From DASQDN01 sp963825845 (GTDB lineage: Bacteria; Acidobacteriota; Terriglobia; Bryobacterales; Bryobacteraceae), in NCBI GenBank assembly GCA_963825845.1, contig CAWGVL010000091.1:8242-72241 (forward strand): a stretch of 64,000 nucleotides of DNA. The letters are read 5' to 3'. A model generated the notes under the pieces. The model saw only the letters and a list, made by a program, of their open reading frames with translations, was not told the DNA's origin and ran no database searches. Below, piece by piece: positions 8,115-17,446 of this stretch; within the stretch, counting starts at the first letter, position 1, and every line of letters starts with the position of its first letter. Both the position numbers and the translations under genes were made by a program.

Positions 8115-8525
8115 TCAGTTCGCCTTTCTCAGTTCGATGCTGTTCCGTCCAGTCTCGTGGATAACAACTCGGTCAATCACTGTATTCGCAAATGGCCACG
8201 AGCGACGCAGGCGGCGGTCACTGTCAATCGCCAGATTCTCGGTTGTCGGCACGCCGATGAAATCCGGGACATCTTGATTCAGGTCGCTGTGGTCGTAGAT
8301 GCGGAGAACGTGCTGCTGGACGTATCGATCGAGGGCGCCGATATCGACAATGCGGCCCGTGGTCTCGTCCGGCTCGCCGGCGACGGTGACATGCAAGACG
8401 TAATCGTGGCCGTGACCATAGGGATGGTTGCACTTTCCGTAGAGCACCTCGTTCTCCGTGTCGGAGAGCTCCGCGGAATGGAGGCGGTGCGATGCGGCGA
8501 AACGGTATACGCGGGTGAGAGTCAT
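8115..8525 (-). CDS. 6-pyruvoyl-tetrahydropterin synthase / QueD family, canonical copy
   Basis: 136 aa. Acts on dihydroneopterin triphosphate to give 6-pyruvoyl-tetrahydropterin, or 6-carboxy-tetrahydropterin in QueD-type enzymes. Zinc ligands: the His in 'FAASHRL' and both His in 'YGHGHDY'. The catalytic Cys is present in 'GKCNHPYGHGHDY', with 'YDHSDLN' (Asp/His pair) and 'IHETGRN' (Glu). The 'GKCN' context resembles animal-type PTPS more than short QueD. It overlaps the upstream paralogue by an ATGA and precedes folE by 6 bp. Confidence 0.9.
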   Translation of the reverse strand: MTLTRVYRFAASHRLHSAELSDTENEVLYGKCNHPYGHGHDYVLHVTVAGEPDETTGRIVDIGALDRYVQQHVLRIYDHSDLNQDVPDFIGVPTTENLAIDSDRRLRRSWPFANTVIDRVVIHETGRNSIELRKAN

Positions 8526-8965
8526 TCCTGGGCTCCCTGCCAGCTTTGTTGGGTACCAGGACCTGCGTAGTCGACGTAGAGATCCGACGTCTCGTAGACT
8601 CTTATGTTGCGCAGCCGGGCATTCTCGAAACGGAGATGGGGCTCCAGGCGGCGCCAGACGTCTTGCGTAAGATTTTCGAGCGTCGGAATAACGCGGTCGA
8701 ACGGCGGGACTTCGTGATTCAGATGCCGGTGATCCATCGGCTCGACGACGTGGTCATTGATGATGTCTTTAAGAAGTTTCAGGTCGACCACCATTCCGGT
8801 CACCGGATCGGGTTCGCCATCCATCGTTACTTCAAGGATGTAATTGTGCCCATGGCCGTGGCTGGAGGCGCGCTCACCGTACAAATCGCGATTTTGCTCC
8901 TCGGAAAGGCTCGGATTGTAGCACCGGTGCGACGCGGAGAACTCGGCCTTGCGCGTAATAAGCAT
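8522..8965 (-). CDS. 6-pyruvoyl-tetrahydropterin synthase paralogue lacking the catalytic Cys
   Basis: 147 aa, same fold as its neighbour: 'FSASHRCYNPSLSEEQNRDLYG', then 'ERASSHGHGHNYILEVTMDGEPDPVTGMVVDL', 'MDHRHLNHEVPPF', 'TLENLTQDVW' and 'VYETSDLYVDY'. Zinc His residues, the Asp/His pair and the Glu are kept, but the position of the catalytic Cys (GKC in the neighbour) reads G-E-R, so an Arg sits there with a Glu one residue earlier. Some PTPS-like proteins use Glu in place of this Cys, so altered rather than lost activity is possible. First gene of the pterin operon and translationally coupled to the canonical copy. Confidence 0.85.
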   Translation of the reverse strand: MLITRKAEFSASHRCYNPSLSEEQNRDLYGERASSHGHGHNYILEVTMDGEPDPVTGMVVDLKLLKDIINDHVVEPMDHRHLNHEVPPFDRVIPTLENLTQDVWRRLEPHLRFENARLRNIRVYETSDLYVDYAGPGTQQSWQGAQE

Positions 8966-9052
8966 CAGACATTGGATGCCACGGATGACCGGAAAGAATC
9001 AAGGGCCGGCCGTTATACGGCAGATCTCCGTACTTCGATAGAATCAAAGTAG

Positions 9053-9574
9053 ATGCGCGCATCGAGCACAGATCGCATTCTTTTGGCGACTCTCGCTGTA
9101 TTATTTGCAGCTTTCCTGTTTACCATTCGGAACTCGTTCGAGCCCCGAATCATAGAGAAAGGGGACACCGCGCCCTCGTTTTCGGTCAAGACCGAGTCGG
9201 GCAAACAGATTACGCGCACGGATTTCGGCGGGAAACTGCTGGTTTTGAATTTCTGGGCTACGTGGTGCCCGCCGTGCATCGAGGAAATGCCGTCGCTGGA
9301 CCAGTTTGCGAGAGAGATGTCCAACTCCGGCGTGGTCGTGCTGGGGGTCAGCATCGACACGAACGAGAACGCGTATAAGCGGTTTGTGCAGCAGGCGCGG
9401 CCCGCGTTTGAGACCTCGCGCGACCCGAAGGCCGACATCGCCGCGGACTACGGCACGTTCAAGTGGCCGGAGACTTACGTGATCAACCGGGATGGAAAGG
9501 TCGTTGAAAAGTACATCGGTCCGCACGACTGGACGGATCCCAAGCTCGTGGCCGCCATCAAAGGATACCTATGA
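9053..9574 (+). CDS. TlpA/ResA-like membrane-anchored thioredoxin
   Basis: 173 aa; an uncleaved N-terminal anchor (about 7-25) places the thioredoxin domain in the periplasm. The AhpC-TSA/redoxin-type domain begins 'EKGDTAPSFSVKTESGKQI' and has the active site 'FWATWCPPCIEEMPSL' (WCPPC), then 'VVVLGVSIDTNENAYKRF' and the cis-Pro region 'WPETYVINRDGKVVEKYIGP'. Such proteins reduce disulfides, for example in cytochrome c maturation. It is divergent from the pterin operon and overlaps the glcD-like gene by 4 bp (ATGA). Confidence 0.92.
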   Translation: MRASSTDRILLATLAVLFAAFLFTIRNSFEPRIIEKGDTAPSFSVKTESGKQITRTDFGGKLLVLNFWATWCPPCIEEMPSLDQFAREMSNSGVVVLGVSIDTNENAYKRFVQQARPAFETSRDPKADIAADYGTFKWPETYVINRDGKVVEKYIGPHDWTDPKLVAAIKGYL

Positions 9575-11067
9575 TTCCCTCCACGTTGCGGGATAAGTTG
9601 ATGAAACTGCTCGGGCCGAAGGGTGTGCTCGTCACCGATCAGGATCTCTCGCTATACGAGTACGACGGCGGGGTGGATAAGGCCCGGCCAGGAATCGTGG
9701 TGTTTCCGCGAAATGCGGAGGATGTATCGGCGATTGTGAAGCTCGCGAAAGAGTACAACGTGCCGATGGTCGGTCGTGGCGCGGGTACCGGACTGAGCGG
9801 GGGAGCGATTCCGCACGACGGCGGAATCATGATTGCGTTCGCCCGGATGAATCGCATTCTCGAGATTGAATCTGGAGAATGAGAGAGCGGTACTTGAGCC
9901 CGGCGTCGTGAATCTCGACGTGACGCTCGCCGTACAGGGATCGAAGTACTTCTACGCTCCAGATCCGTCGAGTCAACGCGCCTGTACCATCGGCGGCAAC
10001 GTGGCGGAGAACGCGGGAGGTCCGCACACCCTCGCCTATGGCGTTACGACCAATCACGTTTTCGGCTTGCAGGCGGTGTTACCCGATGGTTCCATTATCG
10101 AGACCGGAGGGAAGGAGCCGGATCTCCCCGGCTACGATCTGACTGGTCTGCTTACAGGGTCTGAGGGCACGATGGCCCTGGTGGCTAAAGTGATCGTGCG
10201 CGTGATGCGGCAGCCGGAAGCGGTCAAGACGCTGCTTGCCATTTACGATTCGGCGGACGATGCGGCGCATACGGTCGCCGAGATTACCCGTCGCGCCATT
10301 ACACCGGTCGCCGTCGAGATGCTGGACGGTGTGATGCTGCGCATGGTCGAAGAAGCGACTCACGCGGGGTATCCGATGAACGCGGCGGCCGTGCTGCTGA
10401 TCGAGTTGGAGGGTCTCACGGAAGCGGTGGAGGAGCAGGTAGAGCAGGTTCGCGACGCTTGTTTTGCGTGCCGGGCCACGCGAATTTCGTGTCGCGCGAT
10501 CGGCCGAAGAGCGGGATTTGCTGTGGAAAGGCCGCAAGAACGCGTTCGGCGCAATCGGGCGAGTGAGCCCGTCGTATTACGTGCAGGATGGGGTAGTGCC
10601 GCGCACGCAGATTGCGCCCACATTGCGGCACATTGGTGAGGTCGGGCAGAAGTATGGCCTGACGATCAGCAACATCTTCCATGCGGGCGACGGGAACATG
10701 CATCCGATCATTCTGTTCAACGCGCGTAAGCCGGGCGATCTCGAGAAGGCGCAGAAGGCGGGCGATGAAATTCTCTCCTACTGCATATCAGTTGGCGGAT
10801 CGATTACCGGTGAGCATGGTGTCGGGCTGGAAAAGAAGGAATTGATGGGCGTGCAGTTTTCGTCTGACACGCTCGATATGATTGCTACGTTTGAAGTCGC
10901 TGTTCGATCCCGAGTGCCGGTTGAATCCTGGCAAGGTGTTGCCGACGGGCCGAGGGTGTATGGAGATTCGGCAGCCTGCGCTTACGGCTACGAGTACGAT
11001 GCTGTGTGACCTTCAGCTTCGGCGCTCGAGTTCCTCCTTAAGCTCGCTTAGTAATTCCTTCGAGTGA
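9571..11067 (+). CDS. glcD: FAD-linked oxidase, GlcD/D-lactate dehydrogenase type (frameshifted in this sequence)
   Basis: Oxidises glycolate or D-lactate-like 2-hydroxy acids with FAD. Reconstructed from three frames: 9571-9870 carries the FAD PP-loop 'GRGAGTGLSGGAIPHDGGIM'; 9870-10470 continues 'LENERAVLEPGVVNLDV...TIGGNVAENAGGPHTLAYGVTTNHV...LTGSEGTMALV'; from about 10470 come 'SYYVQDGVVPRTQ', 'HAGDGNMHPIILFN' and 'GSITGEHGVGLEKKELM'; a last shift near 10890 gives 'LFDPECRLNPGKVLPTGRGC'. Combined length (about 480 aa) fits GlcD. At least three indels separate the pieces; with so many broken neighbours I take these as sequence errors. Stop is either 11009 or 11067. Coupled to the TlpA-like gene. 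Confidence 0.85.
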
Positions 11068-11582
11068 GAAGGGTACTTTGCGGCCGTCCGGCAGTTCGCG
11101 AGGTTTTCGATCCCGCAATGTGACAAGAGCGCGATTCTCGTATCGAAAGGCCGTGAATTCTTCCGGATCCAGGAACGATGAATCTGGACGAACTCCGCGA
11201 CTCCAATACTCGTCAAAACGCGCCAGTCTGCCGCGGCATACGGTCTTCAGGCGACCAAATTTCGATGACTGCAAGCGGCACGGACTTCAGCACTTTGTCC
11301 GTCGCGTTCACAGGGACACTGCACAGCAGCACGTCCGGGATGCGGTAGCGTGAGACGCTCGACAAGTTCAATGCGGAACTCGCGTGCAAACAGCTGTAAT
11401 TCTGTTGCGGCACGGTTACGCAGAATGTCTCCGACTATCAGTTGATTGTAGCAGACCGTGGATAGTGGCCAAACTACGCTCCACGAGTACGCCGTCGCAC
11501 GTACTCGACATCGTGCTCGTAGCTGGTGTTTAGATATTCTTCAATACAGATACAAGCGGAGTGGTCAGGCAGCCGACGCCAT
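11013..11582 (-). pseudogene. Uma2-family (DUF820) endonuclease-like gene, frameshifted
   Basis: Uma2 proteins have a PD-(D/E)xK nuclease-like fold and are of unknown function. From an ATG at 11582 to the stop at 11013 the length (190 codons) is right for Uma2, but the frame changes several times. Pieces: 'EEYLNTSYEHDVEYV', then 'DGVLVERSLATIHG', then 'SRYRIPDVLLCSVPVNATDKVLKSVPLAVIEIWSPEDRM', then 'FDEYWSRGVRPDSSFLDPEEFTAFRYENRALVTLRDRKP', ending 'ELLSELKEELERRS'. It is the last gene of the cell-envelope run and converges on the glcD-like gene. Two relatives lie at 25-26 kb. Confidence 0.75.
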
Positions 11583-11608
11583 AGATCAATTTTATAGCTG
11601 CACGGACT

Positions 11609-12613
11609 TTAGAACTCGCGATCGGTAACCAAGTCCGTCACGGTCGCCAAGGCGCGTTGGTAGGGCGATTCGGGGAAGGAGTGGATAGCCATCCGGGCTT
11701 TTTCCGAGAACGCCGATGCGCGCTCGCGGGCCCGCTCGATTCCGCCGCGTCCGCTCGAGGATCGACAGCACGGAATCGAAGGACGCGTTCGAGTAACTGC
11801 GCTCGCTTACGACCTGCTCGATCAAGTTGCGTTCGGATGTCGTGCAGCTCTGCAGCGCGTAGATGACGGGCAGCGTCACTTTGCCTTCGCGCAGATCGCC
11901 ACCTACAGGCTTACCGAGGACTTTCTCACGAGCCGTAAAGTCCAGGACATCGTCGATCAACTGGAACGCCATGCCGAGATTCCACGCAAAATCGCCGAGT
12001 TTCTGTTCCTGCTCGTCCGACCCTCCGCCCGCGACAACACCCAGGCGCGCGCAGGCCGAGAACAGGCCGGCGGTCTTGCGGTCGATCAGCTCCATATAAT
12101 CGGCTTCAGTGACGTTCACCTCGACCGATTCGGTCCAACTGCAGCAGTTCACCCTTCGACCATCGACTGCGTCAACGCAATCAGGATATCCAGGACGTGG
12201 AAGTTTCGCTCGCGCAGCGCGATCTGGAACGCCTGCATGTACAGCCAGTCGCCCGCAAGAACACTGGTGTGATTGCCCCAGAGAATATTCGTCGATGGCT
12301 TGCCACGCCGCGTTTCAGCGACATCGATGATGTCGTCATGAACCAGCGTGGCCGTGTGAATCATCTCGACCACCGCGCCAAGATGGATGCAACTCGGATT
12401 GGTGTCGCCGACGAGTTTCGCGGAGAGCAGCAACAGGATCGGCCGCAATCGCTTGCCGCCGTTGCCGTTGAGATGCTGACTGATTGTGGAGACAACTGTC
12501 CCCGACGCCATCGATTCGAGTCCGATCTCCCGCTCAACTTTTCGGAGATCGTCCTGGACTAGATCCAGGATCTCTTTGGCTGTCAGGGACTGCCCCAGCT
12601 TGCTGAAACTCAT
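11609..12613 (-). CDS. trans-polyprenyl diphosphate synthase (frameshifted in this sequence)
   Basis: Long-chain prenyl diphosphate synthase (octaprenyl/heptaprenyl type), supplying quinone side chains. Pieces: 12613 to about 12150 (M SFSKLGQSL...'NGGKRLRPILLLLSA', first Asp-rich motif in 'LVHDDIIDVAETRRGKPS'), then about 12150-11760 ('DYMELIDRKTAGLFSACARLG', second motif in 'AFQLIDDVLDF', 'GKPVGGDLREGKVTLPVIYAL'), then a last frame with 'GIERARERASAFSEKARMAIHSFP' and the stop at 11609. Reconstructed length, about 335 aa, is normal. Two indels interrupt an enzyme that should be essential, arguing for sequence error rather than decay. Follows the M1 peptidase gene on the same strand. Confidence 0.88.
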
Positions 12614-12652
12614 CCGAAGTTCAAGTGTAGCAGGGCTATAGCGCGTGCCAGA

Positions 12653-14537
12653 TCACTTCAACAGATCGTCTATCGTTGCCACAGCGATCGGATGATAGCC
12701 CGGGCGCGCCTTCGCGTATACCGCTTTCGCGTGCTCTTTGCCTTCCGGCGTCTTCGCCAACTCCTGGTACAACGGCTTGATGTACTTCCGGCGTCCGACT
12801 TCGATCAGGAACCGGTCCAGCTTCGGATAGGCCGGCTGATAACCGCTGCGGATAGACATCAGCAGCCAATCGCGCGAGAATTTCCGAGTTGCCCGACTGC
12901 GTGAGATTGAATGCGCGGTCGAGATCGGCCATGCGCTTTGCATCGAGGTTCGGCGGCAAAGACCGCAGGAAGTGCAGCCACTCCGGAGTCGTCCAGCCCT
13001 TAACCGGAAGCGCGTCCGTGCGCGACTCTGACCGACACCCATTGCTTCGCCGACTCTTCTGTCTTCGTGAGCGCATCCGACTTCGGCTGAGGCGTGTCCT
13101 TCGGCAAACCAGGCTGAGTGAGCCATTCGTCGACGTTGATCTTCGCTCGCCAGATCCGGATTTTGGTCGAGCAGGTTGTGCTGCAGGTAGTCGACGAAAT
13201 CGCCCGTAACGATACTCTTGAACGCGAACTGGTTGAAGTAGCCGCGCAGGAACGTATCGAACCGTGCCCGACCGAAGATCTCTTCAAGCCGGCGCAGGAA
13301 GAGCATGCCTTTGACATACGGCACACGAGTGAAGCCCTCGTCCGGATCGCGTCCCTTCAGGTCGACGTAAAGGATCTCATCTTTATCCGGAAGCTCCGCC
13401 ATCTCCTGAATGAGTTCCTGCTTCTCGATCAGAGCCTCCATCTCGGAGCGGGCGAGGACCGTAGACCTCTTCCTGGATGCGGCGCTCGAAGTAGACGGTG
13501 AAGCCTTCGTTCAGCCAGAAGTCGCGCCAGTGGCATTCGTCACCAGATTCCCGACCAGGAATGCGCCAGCTCATGCGCGATCAGACCGACCAGGCTCTTA
13601 TCACCAGCGAGGATAGTCGGGGTCGCGAAGGTGAGCCGTGGATTCTCCATGCCGCCGAACGGAAAACTCGGAGGCAGGATCAGGACGTCGTACTGCTCCC
13701 ATCGATACAACCCATAGAGTCGTTCGGCTGCCTGAACCATTTTCTCGGTGTCGGCCAGTTCCGCGGCCGCTTTGTTCAGCACGGAAGGCTCGGCCCAGAC
13801 GCCGGTCCGTTTACTGATCGCGCTGAAATCGAGATCGCCAACCGCGAGCGCGATCAGATACGAAGGGATCGGTTGCGGCATGTTGAACGTGAACTCGGTG
13901 CCGCCCCTTTTGATTAGGATCGTTGCGTGCACTCATCACGGCGCGCAGTCCTGCCGGCACACGAATTTTTGCCGTATACGTGACGCGGACACCGGGCGAG
14001 TCCTGCGTAGGAATCCAACTCCGCGCGTGAATCGCTTCTGATTGTGTGAACAGGAATGGGTGCTTTTTGCCGGCAGTTTGCTGAGGTGTTAGCCATTGCA
14101 GTCCGGAGGCCGACGGTACGGTTTCGTAGAAGACGCGCACCTGACTGGCATTTGCCGGCAGATCGATGGTCAACGGCGCGCCGAGCGTGTTGATCGGACG
14201 AGCCGATCTGGAACGTAGTCGGCGACCAGGTGTTCCCATCGGAAGACACTTCTGTCTTCGAAACCTTCAGGTCGCGAGTATCGAGGATCAGCGGCTTGCC
14301 GCGTTGTTCCCGGTCGAGCGTCAGCGTTGCCGATCCGCGAAGGATCTTCTCGCCGAATAGGACATCCAGGTCGAGGGCTACGTGCCGGACCCGAACTTCC
14401 TGCGGGTTCGAGTACGAATGGACGTCCTGGCGGCTGTTGAAGTTGTTTTCGCTGGTTTTGGTTTGCACGGAAGAAGGAGCCTTGCTGCAGGCGCTCATCC
14501 AGAGCGCCGCGGCCAGCACCACAAAGTGGATGCGCAC
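12653..14537 (-). CDS. M1-family metallopeptidase lipoprotein, leukotriene-A4-hydrolase-like (frameshifted in this sequence)
   Basis: Starts at GTG 14537 with a lipoprotein signal (VVLAAALWMSAC, lipobox Cys), so an exported, membrane-anchored aminopeptidase. Five or more frames must be joined: N-terminal beta domain ('VRHVALDLDVLFGEKILRGSATLTLDREQ'), 'HARSWIPTQDSPGVRVTYTAKIRVPAGLRAVMSA', the exopeptidase box 'FGGMENPRL', the zinc motif 'GLIAHELAHSWSG' plus the downstream Glu in 'WLNEGFTVYFERRI', then a helical C-terminal domain ('YVKGMLFLRRLEEIFG', 'SIVTGDFVDYLQHNLL', 'YQELAKTPEGKEHAKAVYAKARPGYHPIA'). Reconstructed length is about 628 aa, as in the family. Starts 4 bp after the M23 stop, so co-transcribed with it. 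Confidence 0.87.
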
Positions 14538-14541
14538 CTTC

Positions 14542-15256
14542 CTAGTGTCCCACTGCTTGCATCAGAAGAGGATACGGATTGATCGGTTTTCCCTCCCACC
14601 ACCGCTTCTCGGGACCGAGCTCGAATATCGCGAAATGAAGGTGGGGCGTGTCAGCCGGGGCGTTCCCGGTTGTCCCTACATACCCTATGACGTCGCCCTT
14701 TTTCACGAGTATGCCTTGTTTGAGACCTTCGGCATAACGATCGAGATGCGCGTAGTAGTAGCGATACGTTTGCGGCGGATTGAACTGGTAAATGGTGAGA
14801 CCGCCGGGTTTGCTCGTAAACAGCTTCGCGATGATTCCTGTGTCGACGGCGACGACAGGTGTTCCGCGTGGGGCGAGGATGTCGGTGGCTTCATGCCTGC
14901 GATCCCCACCGTCGCGGGCTTGTGCGAACGTGTCTTGAATGTCAGAGGCTTTAATCCCGACGATGGGCAAACCCAAAGCGCGATCAACGAGCGGAGCTGA
15001 GTCTCCAGCAGCCTGCCCTTTCACGGTGTTGGGCAGAGAAGGACCCGTGAGATTGTGTCCGGCGCAACTGGAGGAGGGAGCGGTAACGCCGGAGGCTCCG
15101 TTCTCGATCGCGTCTGGTCGTCGGCGCTGGGTGGGAGCCAACTCCGAACAGGTTGCGATGCCGATGCCGACACCGGCGCGGACGAACGCCCAAAGTAAAA
15201 CCCAATAGCCCCGCGATGAAAGCGAGCAGCAGTGAGAAAAGGATGGTTCTGAGCAT
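14542..15256 (-). CDS. M23-family metallopeptidase (frameshifted near its N-terminus)
   Basis: Zinc endopeptidase or murein-remodelling factor of the LytM/EnvC type. Begins at ATG 15256 with a signal/anchor (MLRTILFSLLLAFIAGLLGF), then a frameshift near 15200. The peptidase domain is intact: 'RDGGDRRHEATDILAPRGTPVVAVDTG' (first zinc His/Asp), 'YYYAHLDRYAEGLKQG', 'KKGDVIGYVGTTGNAPADTPHLHFAIFELGP' (HxH), and 'WWEGKPINPYPLL'. It starts 9 bp after the L,D-transpeptidase and ends 4 bp before the M1 peptidase, giving a cell-wall and periplasm hydrolase operon. Confidence 0.88.
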
Positions 15257-15264
15257 AATCTCGA

Positions 15265-16260
15265 CTATTCCGTAAGCACTGCCGGCAACCGGGCGAGACC
15301 ATGCGCCGCCAACTCCATCGCATCCCAATTCGTCAGCCGGATGCAGCCATGAGACTGTGTGTGCCCACGCTGCCAGGCTCGGGCGTCCCGTGGATCCCGT
15401 AGTGCTCTTTCGAAAGATCGATCCAAACAACGCCGACAGGATTGTTAGGGCCAGAGGGAACCTTCGCCTTCGTAGTGATCCGGGAGCCGCATCCCAGAAG
15501 AGCTCGGGGTTGTAGTTGAACGCAGGATTCTTGGCGACGCCCTTGATTTTCCATGTACCGATGGGTAGCGGGTCGTGTTCCGAGCCGGAGGAGCTGGATA
15601 TTGAGCCAGGATCTTACCCGCTGGCGTCGAGCGCCCTCACGGTCCCGGACTTGCTAAACGATCTTTTGCGGCTTTGCCGGCATGGTGACCCGTAAGTACA
15701 TTCGGGACCTGGATCTCTTGGCCAGCGTCAGTTTAGCCGTAGGATTCAGTCGTTTGAGCACGAAGGGCTCAATGAAACTGTTCGCCGAGCGCTTCCTCTG
15801 CCGATGAAAATCCCAGCTCTTCCAATTTCGATTGCTCGATCAGATCTTTCGGAATTTCGGTAAATGGCCCTGCGACGTCCGCTTCGGTTAGCCGGTACGG
15901 GACCACCGCCGCCGCCGAATCGGCGTTGAGAGCCTCCCATGTCGGATCGTCGAGATTGCCAGTGGTCGGCAGCGACCTCGCTTCCTGGAAGCCACTGATA
16001 GCGCGCGTAAAGTTGTCTCCCGGTTTGCCGTCGATCTCACCCGGCGAGAAGTTCGCGCGATCCAACAGGATCTGGGCGCGCAGAATTCCCGCGTCGGGCG
16101 CCGCCTTCGCGGCGTTTGGATCATTGACCGCCGCGATATCAATAACCTTGGGGGCTGCCGCCCTGCTCCTTGTGTTCTGCTTGCGAGTACGTGCATCGGC
16201 GTCGCTGACACAAAGGATCGATATCAATAATAAAAGGCTCCAACTCCGTTTCATCCTCAT
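15265..16260 (-). CDS. L,D-transpeptidase with peptidoglycan-binding-like N-terminus (frameshifted in this sequence)
   Basis: Forms 3-3 cross-links or attaches proteins to peptidoglycan (YkuD fold). N-terminal signal (MRMKRSWSLLLLISILCVSDADA), then a PG_binding_1-like helical module ('LLDRANFSPGEIDGKPGDNFTRAISGFQEARSLPTTGNLDDPTWEAL'). The catalytic domain is split between frames after about 15769: 'PNNPVGVVWIDLSKEHYGIHGTPEPGSVG', then 'TQSHGCIRLTNWDAMELAAHG' with the catalytic Cys in SHGC, ending at 15265. The order of modules and the HGT...SHGC pair are diagnostic. First gene of the envelope run. Confidence 0.88.
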
Positions 16261-16410
16261 TGCTCCCCTAAATTAGAAACTGTGAGCGGTAAAACGTTTC
16301 CTTCCCGGAGCACCATTGCGTAGCCTAAAAGCCGTAGCCGTCGCATAAGGCGCAATGATGTGTAATCATGTGGCCAGTGCGCGTCCATTTGCGCCAAGGA
16401 GGAGACAAAC

Positions 16411-17427
16411 ATGGAAGAGTCTACCCGGAGGGAATTCATGCGTAACGCGTCGGCCGTGGCGCTGCTGGCAGAGCAGGTGATCGCGCAAACATCCAGCGCT
16501 TCGGCGACAGGGATGCCCACACGAGTACTCGGCCGGACGAACGAACGTGTGTCGATCGTGGCGCTCGGCGGATGGCACATCGGCGCCGTCAAAGATGAGG
16601 CTGAGGCGATCCGCATCATGCATGCGGCAATCGATGAGGGCGTCAACTTTTTTGACAACGCCTGGGATTATCACGATGGCCATTCGGAGGAAGTAATGGG
16701 GAAGGCGCTCGCAATGGATAACCGTCGCGGAAAGGTCTTTCTCATGACGAAGAATTGCGAGCGTGACTATGCTGGGTCGAAGAAGAACCTCGAGGAGAGC
16801 CTTCGCCGGCTGAAGACCGACCGGATCGATCTGTGGCAGTTCCATGAAATGGTCTACGACAACGATCCGGACTGGGTTTTCGACAAAGGCGGATTGAAGG
16901 CGGCGTTGGAAGCGCGGAAGGAAGGCAAGGTTCGCTTCATCGGATTCACGGGCCACAAAGATCCTCGCATCCACGCTAAGATGCTTGCCAAGCCGCACGA
17001 TTGGGATTCCGCTCAGATGCCGGTCAATGTGATGGACCCGCACTTCCGCAGCTTCACGAAAGAGGTGATACCAGTTTGCCTGAAGAAGAGCGTGGGCGTG
17101 ATCGGCATGAAGGGCTTGGGTGGGGGACACCCGAATGGGCGGTTTCTCACCGAGGTCGGTCTCACCTCGGATGAGTGTTATCGCTTCTGCCTCAGCCAAC
17201 CTGTTACCGCGCAGGTGATGGGAATTAACACAATGGAGCAGTTGAAGCAGGATGTGGCGCTGGCGCGCTCATTCAAGCCATTGTCGTCTCAGGAGACGAA
17301 TACATTGATGTCGCGCGTCAAGGATGTCGCAGGAGACGGCCGTCATGAGTTGTTCAAGTCGACAAAGACATTTGACGGCCCGCATCATCGCAAGCAGCAC
17401 GGATTCGCGATAGAGGCGGCGGATTAG
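16411..17427 (+). CDS. Tat-exported aldo/keto reductase
   Basis: 338 aa. A twin-arginine-type leader (STRREFMRNASAVALLAEQVIA) precedes the AKR barrel; the start is supported by an excellent AGGAGG ribosome site about 8 bases upstream. AKR landmarks: 'GVNFFDNAWDYHDGHSEEVMGKAL' (Asp and Tyr), 'VFLMTKN' (Lys), 'RLKTDRIDLWQFHEM', 'GKVRFIGFTGHKDPR' and 'VIGMKGLGGG'. Tat export of an AKR is well known in Acidobacteriota and Planctomycetota genomes. Substrate unknown. Divergent from the L,D-transpeptidase with about 150 bp between. Confidence 0.9.
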   Translation: MEESTRREFMRNASAVALLAEQVIAQTSSASATGMPTRVLGRTNERVSIVALGGWHIGAVKDEAEAIRIMHAAIDEGVNFFDNAWDYHDGHSEEVMGKALAMDNRRGKVFLMTKNCERDYAGSKKNLEESLRRLKTDRIDLWQFHEMVYDNDPDWVFDKGGLKAALEARKEGKVRFIGFTGHKDPRIHAKMLAKPHDWDSAQMPVNVMDPHFRSFTKEVIPVCLKKSVGVIGMKGLGGGHPNGRFLTEVGLTSDECYRFCLSQPVTAQVMGINTMEQLKQDVALARSFKPLSSQETNTLMSRVKDVAGDGRHELFKSTKTFDGPHHRKQHGFAIEAAD

Positions 17428-17446
17428 GCCGCCCCTTGGGATCTTG

